A stretch of 64,000 nucleotides of DNA from CBDAPI01 sp965248635 (GCA_965248635.1 OZ252114.1:2914001-2978000), one strand, 5' to 3'; positions 46,321-55,839 are shown, numbered from the stretch's first letter. The notes: generated by a model from the letters alone, not told the origin. Program-made: numbers and translations.

Positions 46321-46815
46321 TTAGAATGCGAGCGGGACGGAGTGAGGGCGTAGCCCGAACGGAGCTCCCGCTCGCTCGCGCCGGCGGCGAGGGGAGTGGT
46401 GCTGACAGCCTCCAGCGACGCCGGGGATGCTGGGGTCGTCGTCATTTACCAGGGTGTCCGGGTCATGGTCACCACCATTACACCCGCTAAAAGCGCACTC
46501 CTCGATGGAGACACAGATATCTCCGGAGTCACAGAGATCTCCCGCACCAGGACAAGAGTTCGGGAAGCACTCCGTGCACACCTCCAGCCCTTGCCCACAA
46601 AGTCCGACATCCGGAAGAAATGTGGCGAAGTCGACATCGCTGCAGTTGATACCGTTGTCGATGAAGTCCTCGTCCACGATCAGGACCAGGTTCCCGTTCG
46701 GGAGCCGCATCGCGTCGTCGAGCCGCGTCCCGTTCTGAGCCATCACCTGAAGCCCGGCTAAAGCGAGTACTGCCCCCAGAATTGCCATCTTTGTTTGTAG
46801 TTTTTTGACTTTCAT
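46321..46815 (-). CDS. Exported cysteine-rich hypothetical protein ending in a REP-like element
   Basis: 164 residues with AGGGGGA before the ATG and a signal peptide (MAILGAVLALAGLQVMA). The middle has 12 cysteines in a short span (GINCSDVDF; GLCGQGLEVCTECFPNSC; DLCDSGDICVSIEECAFSGC), suggesting a disulfide-rich or metal-binding fold. The last 16 or so residues are encoded by the hairpin element at 46328-46375, so the original C-terminus was probably replaced. Confidence 0.6.
   Translation of the reverse strand: MKVKKLQTKMAILGAVLALAGLQVMAQNGTRLDDAMRLPNGNLVLIVDEDFIDNGINCSDVDFATFLPDVGLCGQGLEVCTECFPNSCPGAGDLCDSGDICVSIEECAFSGCNGGDHDPDTLVNDDDPSIPGVAGGCQHHSPRRRRERAGAPFGLRPHSVPLAF
46328..46375. 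repeat. REP-like hairpin element, copy 2
   Basis: Outer stem GCGAGCGGGA/TCCCGCTCGC around a core (GGAGTGAGGGCG, then TAGCCCGAACGGAG) shared with 9542-9586. The outer stems differ in sequence but both pair, indicating conservation of structure. The inner GGGC-GTA-GCCC can form a second hairpin. Confidence 0.6.
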
Positions 46816-47583
46816 AAATTCCCCCTTTTTTCGGTTTGCTCTCTTCTTTGCAACCCCGACTTCCTGACTCTAGCCCTGACTCTGATCCGCCTACCCAAGA
46901 AACAAGCTGCTTCGAGTACCTGTAATCTAGATCACCGGCGCGCGGAATATTGTGACGGTTGACACCAAATTGTGCGTTTGTCGTTAGAGTTCGTTCTCGT
47001 ATGTTGTCTGTGCATTAAAATCAGGACAATCACGTCGATTTAGAGACGGATTGGTCTAACCTGGATGATTCAGTGCGCCGTGAAAAGGCGGCGATTTTCA
47101 GTGGGTGCAAAACCCACCCGGCAACTGTCGCTCCAGCCGGTAGCAATCGGAGCAGTAGAGGAGGTAACGAATCTGCTGAAGCCTTCGGTGCAGAGGGTCG
47201 CGTTAGGCGACTTGGCGAAGGTGCAGGCCGTAACGAGTAGTGAACGCTAAGCAGGCCTCGAAAAGGGCAATGCGGAAGCCGACCTGGCTGAATTACAGGG
47301 AAGGCCGCCGTCAGCGGGGAAGTCGAGCAACAGCACCCGTTGGTTCCGCCGGGGTAATGGCGACGGCACGCACTTAAGAGGAAATCGCAAGCATACACGG
47401 GAAGCCCCTGTCGGCGAAGACGGCCGCACGGTCCTCAACCGGCAACCCGCGAGGGACAGGTCGGGCGGGCAGGGGTGGCGGACAGGCTCGTATTACTGAG
47501 GAAAGCGGCTAACCCCGCTGGAGGGAAGGGGCCTGAGTTCGAGGCAGACGTCTGCTGAAGCGACAGCGCGGAGATTGACCCGA

Positions 47584-48900
47584 ATGGGGCTGAAAACTCC
47601 GGAAAAGATTGGGAAGCTGCAAAGGACGTTGTACGCCAAAGCGAAGGAGCAGCCCGAGCGCCGCTTTCATCAGCTGTACGACAAGGTGTGGAGAGAAGAC
47701 TTTCTGGAGTTCGCTTACCGGAAATGCAAAGCCAATGGCGGAGCAGCGGGGGTGGACCGAGAGAGCTTCGAAGACATTGAGGCGCGCGGACGAGAGAAGT
47801 GGCTGGGCGAACTGGCGAGGGAGCTGAAAAGCAAAAGCTACCGGCCGGCGGCAGTGCGCCGGGTGTGGATTGACAAAACCAACGGAGGAAAGCGCCCGCT
47901 GGGAGTGCCGACGATCAAGGATCGGGTGGTGCAAACGGCGGCGATGCTAGTCATCGAGCCGATCTTCGAGGCAGATCTGCAGCCGGAACAACATGGCTAC
48001 CGCCCCCGACGAAGCGCGCAGGATGCGGTTCAAGCGGTGCACGCTCTGATCAACACAGGCCACCGAGAGGTGGTGGATGCAGATTTGAGTGGCTACTTTG
48101 ACAGTATCCCGCGGAAGGAGCTGATGCAATCGGTGGCGCGTCGTATCTGCGATCGGCAGATGTTAAAGCTGATCAAGATGTGGCTGAATACCCCGGTTGT
48201 GGAGGTCTCCAAGAAGGACAAGGACGAACCGAAAGGAGGAGGGAAAAGGGGAACCACACAAGGGTCTCCGATCTCACCCCTTTTAGCCAACCTGTACTTT
48301 CGTCGCTTCATAATGGGGTGGAGGAAACTGGGACCGAAGCAGTGTCAGGGCAGGATTGTGTCCTATGCGGACGACTTTGTGATCTGCTGTCAAGGCGAAG
48401 CAGGGAAGGCTCTGCGAGCAACGCGGGAGATACTGGGGCGTCTGGGCCTGAAACTGAACGAGACCAAGACCTGTGTGAGACGGCTGCCGGAAGAGAGCTT
48501 GGACTTTCTGGGCTACACACTGGGGATCTGTCATCGAGCGAGGAGCGGGGTTCCCTACATGGGGACTCGACCTTCGAAGAAGTCGATCGGCAAGATCTGT
48601 CGCGAAATCCACAGGGAGACGCGGCCCTGGAGTGGGCTCAGGTCAGCCGAGCAAGAGGTGGCCCGTCTGAACCGAATGTTGGTGGGATGGGCCAATTACT
48701 TCTGCTTGGGTGGGGTCAGCAAAGCCTATCGGGCGGTGGATGCCCACACCCGATGGAGGCTTCGTCAGTGGTTGCGACGAAAACACAAGAAGCAAGGCAG
48801 CAAGGGAACGCGGCAGTTCCCGGACCAGTTCCTGTACGAAAGGTTGGGGCTGGTACGACTGACCGAGCGGACTCGCGACCTTCCGTGGGCGAAAGCGTAA
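47584..48900 (+). CDS. ltrA: Group II intron reverse transcriptase/maturase
   Basis: 438 residues from the ATG at 47584 (GGAG ten bases upstream; a TTG at 47575 is possible). RT blocks are complete: YRPAAVRRVWI, RPLGVPTIKDRVVQTA, VVDADLSGYFDSI, the GTTQGSPISPLLANLYF block, the catalytic SYADDFVICC and LDFLGYTLG. A maturase X domain follows (LNRMLVGWANYFCLG). The protein ends without an HNH endonuclease domain, so mobility would use nicked or replicating targets. Confidence 0.95.
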   Translation: MGLKTPEKIGKLQRTLYAKAKEQPERRFHQLYDKVWREDFLEFAYRKCKANGGAAGVDRESFEDIEARGREKWLGELARELKSKSYRPAAVRRVWIDKTNGGKRPLGVPTIKDRVVQTAAMLVIEPIFEADLQPEQHGYRPRRSAQDAVQAVHALINTGHREVVDADLSGYFDSIPRKELMQSVARRICDRQMLKLIKMWLNTPVVEVSKKDKDEPKGGGKRGTTQGSPISPLLANLYFRRFIMGWRKLGPKQCQGRIVSYADDFVICCQGEAGKALRATREILGRLGLKLNETKTCVRRLPEESLDFLGYTLGICHRARSGVPYMGTRPSKKSIGKICREIHRETRPWSGLRSAEQEVARLNRMLVGWANYFCLGGVSKAYRAVDAHTRWRLRQWLRRKHKKQGSKGTRQFPDQFLYERLGLVRLTERTRDLPWAKA

Positions 48901-48912
48901 GACCTTGTCCGA

Positions 48913-48945
48913 GAGCCGGATGCGGGAAAACCGCACGTCCGGTTC
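48913..48945 (+). ncRNA. Group II intron domain V
   Basis: A 33-nt hairpin GAGCCGGATGCGG-GAAAA-CCGCACGTCCGGTTC, 12 bp after the ORF. The AGC catalytic triad and the two-base bulge are in the expected places. Confidence 0.85.
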
Positions 48946-49252
48946 GACGAGCGGGATGTGGAAACGGAGCATGGACGAGCTAGTGAGGCACCGACAGACG
49001 AAAGGGTCGGCAACGGATAGGCTCTTCCTAAACCACCGCGCCACATCTCGACTCTACTAAGTTTTCTACTGCAGCGTGAGAATCTCCCGCCCTGACTGCG
49101 TTACGCTCGGTGCCCTCGGAGGGGAGGAGATTGGTGTAAATGCGCAGATGGGTGTCCGTTGTCACAATGATTTGGATTCTTGGGAGCTACCCTACCTCTA
49201 CTGGAAAAAGCCGCTCTTCAACGTGGCGCGCTTTCGAAGGCAAGGGGGTAAC

Positions 49253-50551
49253 ATGGGGAATTCGAAGAAACGTTTCTGCACAGAATCCGGCATCATTGCG
49301 CTCGTCACGGCATTGATGCTTCCCATCCTGCTTGGAATGCTGGGCCTCATCATCGACCTCGGGATGGCTTACCAGCACAAGCGGTTCATGCAGACGGCCG
49401 CCGCCGCCGGTGCGCTGGGAGCAGCTCATTCGCTTCTTGCCGACGAAACGGAGACAACTATTGAAACCGATGCTCTCTACGACGCAGCTATGAATAATTT
49501 CGATGGGACCCGCGGTGAGACCAGAAGCGTGAACATACCGCCCACTGGCGGCGACTTTGAGGGCGACGAAAACTTCATCGAAGTGGTCATCAGCCAGGAT
49601 CTGGCGACCTATTTCATGCCTGTCCTGGGGATTAACCAGATGACGGTAAGCGCTCGAGCCGTGGCTGGATTCGGAACTGGCGCTGGCTGCATTTACGTCC
49701 TCAACGGTACCGCGGAAAAAGCCATGGAAGTCAGTAGTGGAACCGAAATGACTGCTGAGAACTGCACCGTCAAAGTCTCTTCCTGTGCCAACGAAGCGCT
49801 GAACGTTACCAGCCTCTCAGAGCTCAACGCCTCCGATATTGATGTCTGTGGAGGGGTGAATGATTCAGGTGGACTCATTACACCAGACCCGGACACGGGT
49901 CGGTGCGACGGAAGGAAATGCTTAGACGGAGTGGATCCGCTGGCCCACCTTCAACAACCCACCGTACCCAGCACCTGCGACCACACCGAGTTCGCGACCA
50001 GCACTGAGGGGACTCCTAGTGAACCCGTCCAGATCTATCCCGGGACCTTTTGCGGCGGCATCAGCATCGAGAGTACCTCGCATGTCAATTTCAATCCGGG
50101 GATCTATTATCTGAAGGGGGGAAAGGTGGCAGGCCTGAACATTGGCAGTGGCTCCTCAGCCACCGGATTTGGGGTCACCTTCTACAACACGGATTACAAC
50201 TCCGACTACCCTTTCATGCCGATTCAGATAGCGAGTGGCTCCAACGCCCAGTTCACGGCTACCACCGGTACCGACACGGTCTTTGACAAGATGCTCTTCT
50301 GGCAGGACCGCGACGTGGTGGGGGAATACGACAACAAGATCGAGAGCGATACCGGTTCTTATTACGAAGGGATACTTTATTTCCCGACCCAACACTTGAT
50401 GTTCCACAGTAACACCGTTGGGGAAGGGGGAGGGGACTATACGATAAGCATTTCCGACACGTTGGAGGTCTCCAGCGGGACCCAAATGGGCATGGTTGGC
50501 GATCTCGACGGTGGCAGCGGGGGAATCGACGAACCAACCCTTGTGGAGTAG
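49253..50551 (+). CDS. TadG-like pilus-assembly protein
   Basis: 432 residues from the ATG at 49253 (AAGGGGGTAAC upstream; the frame to 49076 has no support). One N-terminal membrane helix in the TadE/G style (GIIALVTALMLPILLGMLGLII) is followed by DLGMAYQHKRFMQTAAAAGALGAA. The large extracellular part is beta-rich with eight or more cysteines. These proteins act with Flp (Tad) type IVc pili. The TadE-like gene follows after 4 bp. Confidence 0.8.
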   Translation: MGNSKKRFCTESGIIALVTALMLPILLGMLGLIIDLGMAYQHKRFMQTAAAAGALGAAHSLLADETETTIETDALYDAAMNNFDGTRGETRSVNIPPTGGDFEGDENFIEVVISQDLATYFMPVLGINQMTVSARAVAGFGTGAGCIYVLNGTAEKAMEVSSGTEMTAENCTVKVSSCANEALNVTSLSELNASDIDVCGGVNDSGGLITPDPDTGRCDGRKCLDGVDPLAHLQQPTVPSTCDHTEFATSTEGTPSEPVQIYPGTFCGGISIESTSHVNFNPGIYYLKGGKVAGLNIGSGSSATGFGVTFYNTDYNSDYPFMPIQIASGSNAQFTATTGTDTVFDKMLFWQDRDVVGEYDNKIESDTGSYYEGILYFPTQHLMFHSNTVGEGGGDYTISISDTLEVSSGTQMGMVGDLDGGSGGIDEPTLVE

Positions 50552-50555
50552 GGAC

Positions 50556-51008
50556 ATGACAAACGAACGAATGAAAAGATCGAAGAACAGCCGAGGAACG
50601 TCCTCCGTTGAAATGGCACTGGTGGTGCCCTTTTTGGTTCTACTCGCTTTAGGCGGAGTAGATCTGGGCAGGGTCTTTTACACCATTGTCACCGTGACCA
50701 GCGCCGCTCGTGCAGGGCTCTCCTACGGCTCTCTGAACTCAGCAAAATCCTACGATTCTTCCAAGATGACGGAGTTTGCTAGCGCTGATGCCCACAACGT
50801 CCAGAGTGGAATCAGCTTCGTGATAGGGCGCATTTGTCAATGTGATGACACCACTGTAGTTGATTGTGAGACTGGGACATGTAGTGAAGGCGCTTCGCGA
50901 GTGTATGCTAGGGTCACGGCCTCGAAGACCTTTGAGACGTCGTTTGCGTACCCGGGCATACCGAGCACTTTCAACATTACCCGCGATGCCTATATGCGGG
51001 CGCGGTAA
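50556..51008 (+). CDS. TadE-like pseudopilin/pilus-assembly protein
   Basis: 150 residues from the ATG at 50556. The TadE signature is present near the N-terminus: GTSSVEMALVVPFLVLLALG with the Glu five residues into the helix, then DLGRVFYTIVTVTSAARAG. A CQCDD...CETGTC cysteine region lies in the C-terminal half. It is part of the Tad-type cluster. Confidence 0.8.
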   Translation: MTNERMKRSKNSRGTSSVEMALVVPFLVLLALGGVDLGRVFYTIVTVTSAARAGLSYGSLNSAKSYDSSKMTEFASADAHNVQSGISFVIGRICQCDDTTVVDCETGTCSEGASRVYARVTASKTFETSFAYPGIPSTFNITRDAYMRAR

Positions 51009-51028
51009 ACCCGATTCAGGAACGTATC

Positions 51029-51060
51029 GTGCGAGTCAAGATTTTGACGAGAATCCCTAG
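51029..51060 (+). pseudogene. First codons of a second TadE-like gene (cut by IS1380)
   Basis: GTG at 51029 with AGGAA upstream starts MRVKILTRIPR. At codon 11 the IS1380 copy begins. Joining across one CTAG gives an unbroken frame into 52717 (IPRVTAWNQLGDD). Confidence 0.65.
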
Positions 51061-52712
51061 CCCGGATTATGCAAGAACCGTAGTCCGGTGTTGAAAAACG
51101 ACTCGAGAAGTGGCCCAACTCGGAAGCGGGCAGGTGTGACAGGCGGATTTGCGAAGAATATGGGTTGGCGAGGCGTTTGAGTGGTTTGGGGAGTGAATTT
51201 CAGACAGATCTGGGCCTGGATGAGTGTCGGAAGCGGTTTTCCGGGGGAGCTGGGAAAAGCTAACTGGAGTTCAGGCGACTCAAGACGAGGTGGAAGAGGG
51301 GTTGTTCGGGGAAGGCTGAGGAAAGATGGACCCAGATGCGTCGAGTGGTTTGTCGGATCCGGGCCCCAATCTTGAGGACCCGACGACGTAAGGTTTCGAT
51401 TTCGAGCTTGTGCCAGGGGGTTCCGTGCAGATAGTCGCGCAGGCGCACGAACATCTGGTAAGCCAGTGCATGCAGGAGGAGTCGAAACTGATTGGCCAGG
51501 AATCGATGACAGCTGAGTCGGTCCATGCTCAGATGATTCTTGAAGGCCTTGATGAAGTTCTCGGTCTGCCCTCGGTTTGTGTAGTGGTCATAAAGTGATT
51601 GGGAGCAGAGATCGTCCCGGTTGGTGACTACAAAGCGACGGTTGATCCCACGCTGATCGACCTCCACTTTGACAATGACGCGACGGGATCGATCCCAGCT
51701 GTGGGCTCGATAAAGAAACTCGTCAAACTGACGCTGTTTTTCCTCCAGCTCAACGAACCTCAGCCGAGTCGAATCCAGCAGCGGCTCGACCACTCGCTGC
51801 AGGCGAGGGTTTCGACTTAACCCAATGACATATTGGAGTTTATTCTCTTCACCTTCACAGAACTCGTAGAGCCGAGGCGTGGCAAAGCCGCTGTCGGCCC
51901 GAATCTCAATCTCGACATCCGTCCCCACTCCTTGTCGGATGGCCTCCACGACGCGCTTCAAAACGGGCACGATGTGAGAGGCAGCCCCCTTGTTGCCAGG
52001 TCTCAACATGGCACACACCAGGTCTCCCGTGGCGGCATCGAAGATCAGCAAAGGATGCAGAATGTGGTTTCGGTAATACCCGTGGTAGAAGGAGAACTCC
52101 TGTTGGCCGTGAGTGTGGTCATCGGTACTGTCCAGATCCAGGATGATCTTGCTGGGGCGTCTCTTCTTCAGGGAGCGCACATAACGGCCTAGCAGCCACC
52201 GGCTCAGACGCATCAGATCCTTCTTGGTGACGGAGTTCTCCAAACGGGAGAAAGTCGGCTGGGTGGCCAAGTCGGGATCGCTCTCGGGCAACTGATCACA
52301 GACTGTCTTGAGCATCGGATCCGAGCGCAGCGTATCGGCGTCGTTACAGTCTTCGTAGCCGGCCACGATCTGCAAGACTCGTTGTCGGATCAACTTCAAC
52401 AGGTCATGACGAATGTAGCGTTGGTCTCGACTTTCCGAAATACAGGAACTGAAGCCCTCGCACAATCGATGTTGACGATCCAGCGATCCAAACAACAACC
52501 ATCCTGCGTCGGAAGTGAGGCTCCCCCCATCAAAACGAGCCGTGATGTTTCTGTGGCTATGAAATGGCAGGGTATTCTGGCAGACTGTTTTTGACATTGC
52601 CGTAGCTCCTGTTTAGGGTCTTTGTTTCTCTAAACCCTTTTATATCAGAGAGCTACGGCCTTTTTTCTGGGCCCAAATCTCACTTGAATTTAGATCTCCT
52701 GCATAATCCGGG
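51061..52712 (-). mobile_element. IS1380-family insertion sequence, copy 2
   Basis: 1652 bp, same ends (CCCGGATTATGCA / TGCATAATCCGGG) and same CTAG duplication (51057-51060, 52713-52716) as copy 1 at 5738. Orientation is the same. The only base difference I found is C at 52659 for A at 7336, so both copies moved recently. Confidence 0.95.
51260..52597 (-). CDS. IS1380-family transposase (copy 2)
   Basis: 445 residues, identical in sequence to the transposase at 5937-7274, with the same DDE motifs (LDLDSTDDHTHGQQE, RADSGFATPRLYEF). It is intact and presumably active. Confidence 0.95.
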   Translation of the reverse strand: MSKTVCQNTLPFHSHRNITARFDGGSLTSDAGWLLFGSLDRQHRLCEGFSSCISESRDQRYIRHDLLKLIRQRVLQIVAGYEDCNDADTLRSDPMLKTVCDQLPESDPDLATQPTFSRLENSVTKKDLMRLSRWLLGRYVRSLKKRRPSKIILDLDSTDDHTHGQQEFSFYHGYYRNHILHPLLIFDAATGDLVCAMLRPGNKGAASHIVPVLKRVVEAIRQGVGTDVEIEIRADSGFATPRLYEFCEGEENKLQYVIGLSRNPRLQRVVEPLLDSTRLRFVELEEKQRQFDEFLYRAHSWDRSRRVIVKVEVDQRGINRRFVVTNRDDLCSQSLYDHYTNRGQTENFIKAFKNHLSMDRLSCHRFLANQFRLLLHALAYQMFVRLRDYLHGTPWHKLEIETLRRRVLKIGARIRQTTRRIWVHLSSAFPEQPLFHLVLSRLNSS

Positions 52713-52716
52713 CTAG

Positions 52717-53164
52717 AGTGACTGCTTGGAACCAGCTTGGGGACGATCCTCGACTTCAGCGGAGAGACGGCCTTCGGCATCGCCCAGGGCAGGAACAAGG
52801 AACGACGATTGTTGAGTTGTGTCTTGTGATCATGGCCTTTTTTGTCCTGACGCTCGGTCTCCTCGACGTCGGGCGTGTCGTTTTTGTTTACAGTTCAATC
52901 TGCTCTGCGGCTCGCGAAGCAACTCGCTATGCGATCGTCCACGGCGAGCGAGCCGCCACTCCGGCTACATCCACCGACATCCAGGACTACGTGGTCGAGA
53001 AGCTGGGGGGAATATCGGGGGTCAGCGTCACTACGACCTGGACTCCGGATAATTCGCAGGCAAGCGCTGTCAACGTCACTATCCAATACAATTTCCAGCC
53101 GGTCACTGTCATGTTCCCATCGGTCCCACTCAGCGCCACCAGTGAGATGGCGATTTCTTACTGA
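52717..53164 (+). pseudogene. Second TadE-like protein, main part
   Basis: The TadE helix (GTTIVELCLVIMAFFVLTLG) with its Glu is followed by LLDVGRVVFVYSSICSAARE and a beta-rich end. An internal GTG at 52718 directly after the IS could restart translation; with only the first 11 residues lost, a functional protein is possible. Confidence 0.75.
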
Positions 53165-53192
53165 ATTCCAGATTCCAGATTCCAAATTCCAT
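53165..53192. repeat. Heptamer tandem repeat (ATTCCAG x4)
   Basis: Four 7-bp units ATTCCAG, ATTCCAG, ATTCCAA, ATTCCAT directly after the TadE stop. The unit matches the GTTCCAG units at 31077 except for the first base. Confidence 0.75.
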
Positions 53193-53345
53193 CTCTAAGC
53201 GCTCATAAACCCGTTCGTCGACATCCACCAGGCGCCGATAGTAAGAACCATGGCGCACCGCGCAATCGCTTCCCCGGCACAGCGGACGGCAGTCCCGATA
53301 ATCGGGCAGCAACTCATACAGCCCCAGTCCCAGCGAGGAAAGGCT
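53186..53345 (-). pseudogene. Relic of a Cys-rich DUF6431-like zinc-ribbon protein
   Basis: The minus-strand frame reads SLGLGLYELLPDYRDCRPLC then RGSDCAVRHGSYYRRLVDVD. The C-x3-C-x4-C then HGSYYRR pattern is found at the N-terminus of transposon-associated zinc-ribbon proteins. It runs into the heptamer repeat and has no start, so only a fragment remains. Confidence 0.35.
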
Positions 53346-53446
53346 TGACCAAGACAGCTGTCAGACTGTCATATTCTTTTCACCCGCTGGTGCCGAACGT
53401 AACCCGCCGGCAACTGGTTCAGTTCGGCACAATGGATAACCGTGCC

Positions 53447-54517
53447 CTACGAGAGAACCTGACTGATTCGCCGTAGTCCTTCCTGGACCATCTCGGGCTC
53501 CCCGCCAAAGCCGATCCGAAAGTGATCGGGCTGGCCAAAGAACAAACCCGGGGCCACGGTGGTTTCGAATTCCCCCTCCAGCCGGTCCATCATTTCTTCC
53601 ACTGATCGCCCTGCCAGTCGAACCCAGGCAAGCGGGCCCCCGGGCGGAGGAGACCAGGTGAGGCACTGGTGAGCATCGATCCAATCAGACACCCGGGCGA
53701 AGTTGCCGGTGGTCACTTTCCGGGTCTCCTCCAGAATCACATCGGCCCGCTCCAGAGCCCGCAGGGTCAGCCTTTCGCAGGGGTGGGAATTGACGACCGT
53801 AAACAGATCGTTGAGGCGCCGGATCTTCTCGGCCAGGGAGGCCTCGGCCAAAATCCATCCGGCCCTGAGGCCGTGCAGTCCATAGGCTTTCGTCAATCCG
53901 CTGGTGGTGATGAATCGCGGAGAAAGACCATGAGCGCTGCCCTGCCCCTGAGGAAAGAGAAACTCCAGGTAAATCTCGTCGACCAGAATGTGGAAATCGT
54001 AACTCTCCGCCAGATCGGCCAGACTTTCCAGGGAGGCAGTGTCGGTGAGCGTTCCCGTGGGGTTATGGAGATTGGAAAGGATGAGTAGGCGAGTATCAGC
54101 GCCTAGAAGCCGTTCGATCCGACCCGGATCGATCCGATAGCCGTCTTCCGCCCGGCGCTCGAAATACTGAATCTGTGCCCGAAAGAAGGCGGGTAACTTG
54201 TGCAGAGGCTCGTACACGGGGCTTTCAATGAGCACCTGATCCCCCGGCTCGAGCAGGGTGGCACAGACCAGATGGTTGGCCATCGACGTGCCGTGTGCGA
54301 ACACGACCTGTTGCGGATCCACCCGGTAACGCTCTCCGATTTGAGCCAGAAGCGGCGGCCAGCCGTCCAGGTTGTCTCCCGAGTAGGCGAAGTCTTCGGA
54401 GCGCGCGGCCAGCAACTGGGGAGGGCACTTTCGCACACTGCTGTCGGCCAGGTTATAGCGAACGCCAGCCCGGGACTTGGCCCACTCGATGTAAGGGCTT
54501 GCTTTCAATCGGCTCAT
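53447..54517 (-). CDS. PLP-dependent aminotransferase (class I/II)
   Basis: 356 residues from the ATG at 54517 (MSRLKASPYIEW); the longer frame to 54814 lies inside the permease gene. Fold-type I landmarks: FAHGTSMANHLVCATLLEPG, SNLHNPTGTLTD with the Asn and Pro of the PLP pocket, HILVDEIYLEF with Asp and Tyr, and the Schiff-base Lys in TTSGLTKAYGLHGLRAGW. It transfers amino groups between an amino acid and a keto acid; the substrate is unknown. Its start overlaps the permease stop by four bases, suggesting that the transported compound may be its substrate. Confidence 0.9.
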   Translation of the reverse strand: MSRLKASPYIEWAKSRAGVRYNLADSSVRKCPPQLLAARSEDFAYSGDNLDGWPPLLAQIGERYRVDPQQVVFAHGTSMANHLVCATLLEPGDQVLIESPVYEPLHKLPAFFRAQIQYFERRAEDGYRIDPGRIERLLGADTRLLILSNLHNPTGTLTDTASLESLADLAESYDFHILVDEIYLEFLFPQGQGSAHGLSPRFITTSGLTKAYGLHGLRAGWILAEASLAEKIRRLNDLFTVVNSHPCERLTLRALERADVILEETRKVTTGNFARVSDWIDAHQCLTWSPPPGGPLAWVRLAGRSVEEMMDRLEGEFETTVAPGLFFGQPDHFRIGFGGEPEMVQEGLRRISQVLS

Positions 54518-55839
54518 CTTCTCCACCAATAGTACACGGGGATCCCGATCAGGATAAGGCTCGCACCCAGCACCGCGTTCCCGGGGTTCCAGGCGACGGA
54601 GCCGAGCACTACATAAGTGGACGCCAGAACGAAGGCCCCGGGCACCCACGGGTAAGCGGGGACACGGAAAGTGGAAGAGTCTCCGCCACGGGACCCTCTC
54701 TTTCGGTAGACAAACAGAGTCGAGGCAATCGCTGCAAAAAAGATCCAATCTCCGAAAACCACATAGTCCATGAGCTGACCATAGGTGCCGCTGCAGGTCA
54801 GAACCACGGCCCATCCGGCCTGCAGCCAGATGGCATTGGCCGGTGTCCGGTAGCGGGGGTGGAGGCGCGAGGCCCAGCCGAAAAACACGCCGTCTTCACC
54901 CATCGCCTGGTAGACACGCGGCGTGGCCAGGATGACCAGGCTGAGGACCCCGAACGTAGACACAACAATACCAGCGCCGATCAGGCTGGCCCCCACTTCA
55001 CCCAGAAGCCGCAGCATGGCCTCCGTAGCTGGAGCCTGCGACCCGGCCAACCCCTCCACGCCAAGGATATTCAGGTAGACCACATTCACGAGCAGGTAGG
55101 TCGTTACCACTATGGAGACTCCCATCAGCAGTGCTCTTGGAAGGTTGTGTTCCGGTCGGCGAATCTCTCCGGCTATGAAATTCGTACTTTGCCAGCCGCT
55201 ATAGGCAAACAGAACCGGGACCAAGGCTGCGCTCAGGGCACTCCACGTGAGACCGGGGCCGGGGGTCGTCACGGCGCTCGGAGGCGCCACCGGATCCACC
55301 CGTCCAAACTGGATCAAACCCGCAACAATGAGCACCGCCAGTGCTGCCAGCTTGAGCAGCGTGAAGATGTTTTGAGTCGTGGCGCCTGGTTTCGTGCCCA
55401 GGTAATTGATCACCGAGAGCGAAACGATGGCCCCCACTGCCAGGGGCAGGGTCAACTCGGAAGAAAGACGCAGCAAAGCGATAGCATAACGGGCAAACAC
55501 CATGCTCACAGCCGCAATCCCACCAGTGTGGATGACCAGCAACAGGGTCCATCCATACAGAAAGGCGGGAAGCGGGCCAAAGGCATCGCGCAGATAGGCA
55601 TATCCTCCACCAACTTTGGGATTGGAGGCTCCGAGTTCCCCAAAACAGAGAGCACCGGCCATGGCAATGGCACTTCCCAGCACCCAAACCAACAGGATTC
55701 CGGACGAGGTACCAACGCGTTCGGCCACGATCGCCGGGCTCACGAAGATGCCGGCCCCGATGATGCCTCCCACGACCGCCATGGTGGCATCGAACAGCCC
55801 CAGCCGGCGCAGATAGCCTGACGATTCCGACTGGCTCAT
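54514..55839 (-). CDS. APC-family amino-acid permease
   Basis: 441 residues from the ATG at 55839 (GGGGGAGAAGCC upstream). It has twelve predicted membrane helices. The APC signature lies in helix 1 (AVVGGIIGAGIFVSPAIVAE), and helix 6 has FAYSGWQSTNFIAGEIRRPE as in LAT/YfnA-type exchangers. It imports or exchanges amino acids at the inner membrane. Translational coupling to the aminotransferase is implied by the ATGA overlap. Confidence 0.9.
   Translation of the reverse strand: MSQSESSGYLRRLGLFDATMAVVGGIIGAGIFVSPAIVAERVGTSSGILLVWVLGSAIAMAGALCFGELGASNPKVGGGYAYLRDAFGPLPAFLYGWTLLLVIHTGGIAAVSMVFARYAIALLRLSSELTLPLAVGAIVSLSVINYLGTKPGATTQNIFTLLKLAALAVLIVAGLIQFGRVDPVAPPSAVTTPGPGLTWSALSAALVPVLFAYSGWQSTNFIAGEIRRPEHNLPRALLMGVSIVVTTYLLVNVVYLNILGVEGLAGSQAPATEAMLRLLGEVGASLIGAGIVVSTFGVLSLVILATPRVYQAMGEDGVFFGWASRLHPRYRTPANAIWLQAGWAVVLTCSGTYGQLMDYVVFGDWIFFAAIASTLFVYRKRGSRGGDSSTFRVPAYPWVPGAFVLASTYVVLGSVAWNPGNAVLGASLILIGIPVYYWWRR

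Larger units (their letters stand above)
47073..49056 (+). mobile_element. Group II intron with maturase ORF
   Basis: It starts GTGCGCC, fitting the 5' GUGYG consensus. About 500 bp of structured leader (domains I-III) follows, then the reverse transcriptase ORF, then a domain V hairpin at 48913. The 3' end is placed near CTCGACTCTAC by resemblance to known introns of this type and could be off by tens of bases. The intron lies upstream of the Tad-like genes, so it does not interrupt a coding region. Confidence 0.85.

Noticed and set aside
46071..46445. Minus-strand 124-residue frame beyond the Cys-rich gene
   Set aside because: It runs through the hairpin element and has no start signal or recognisable family.
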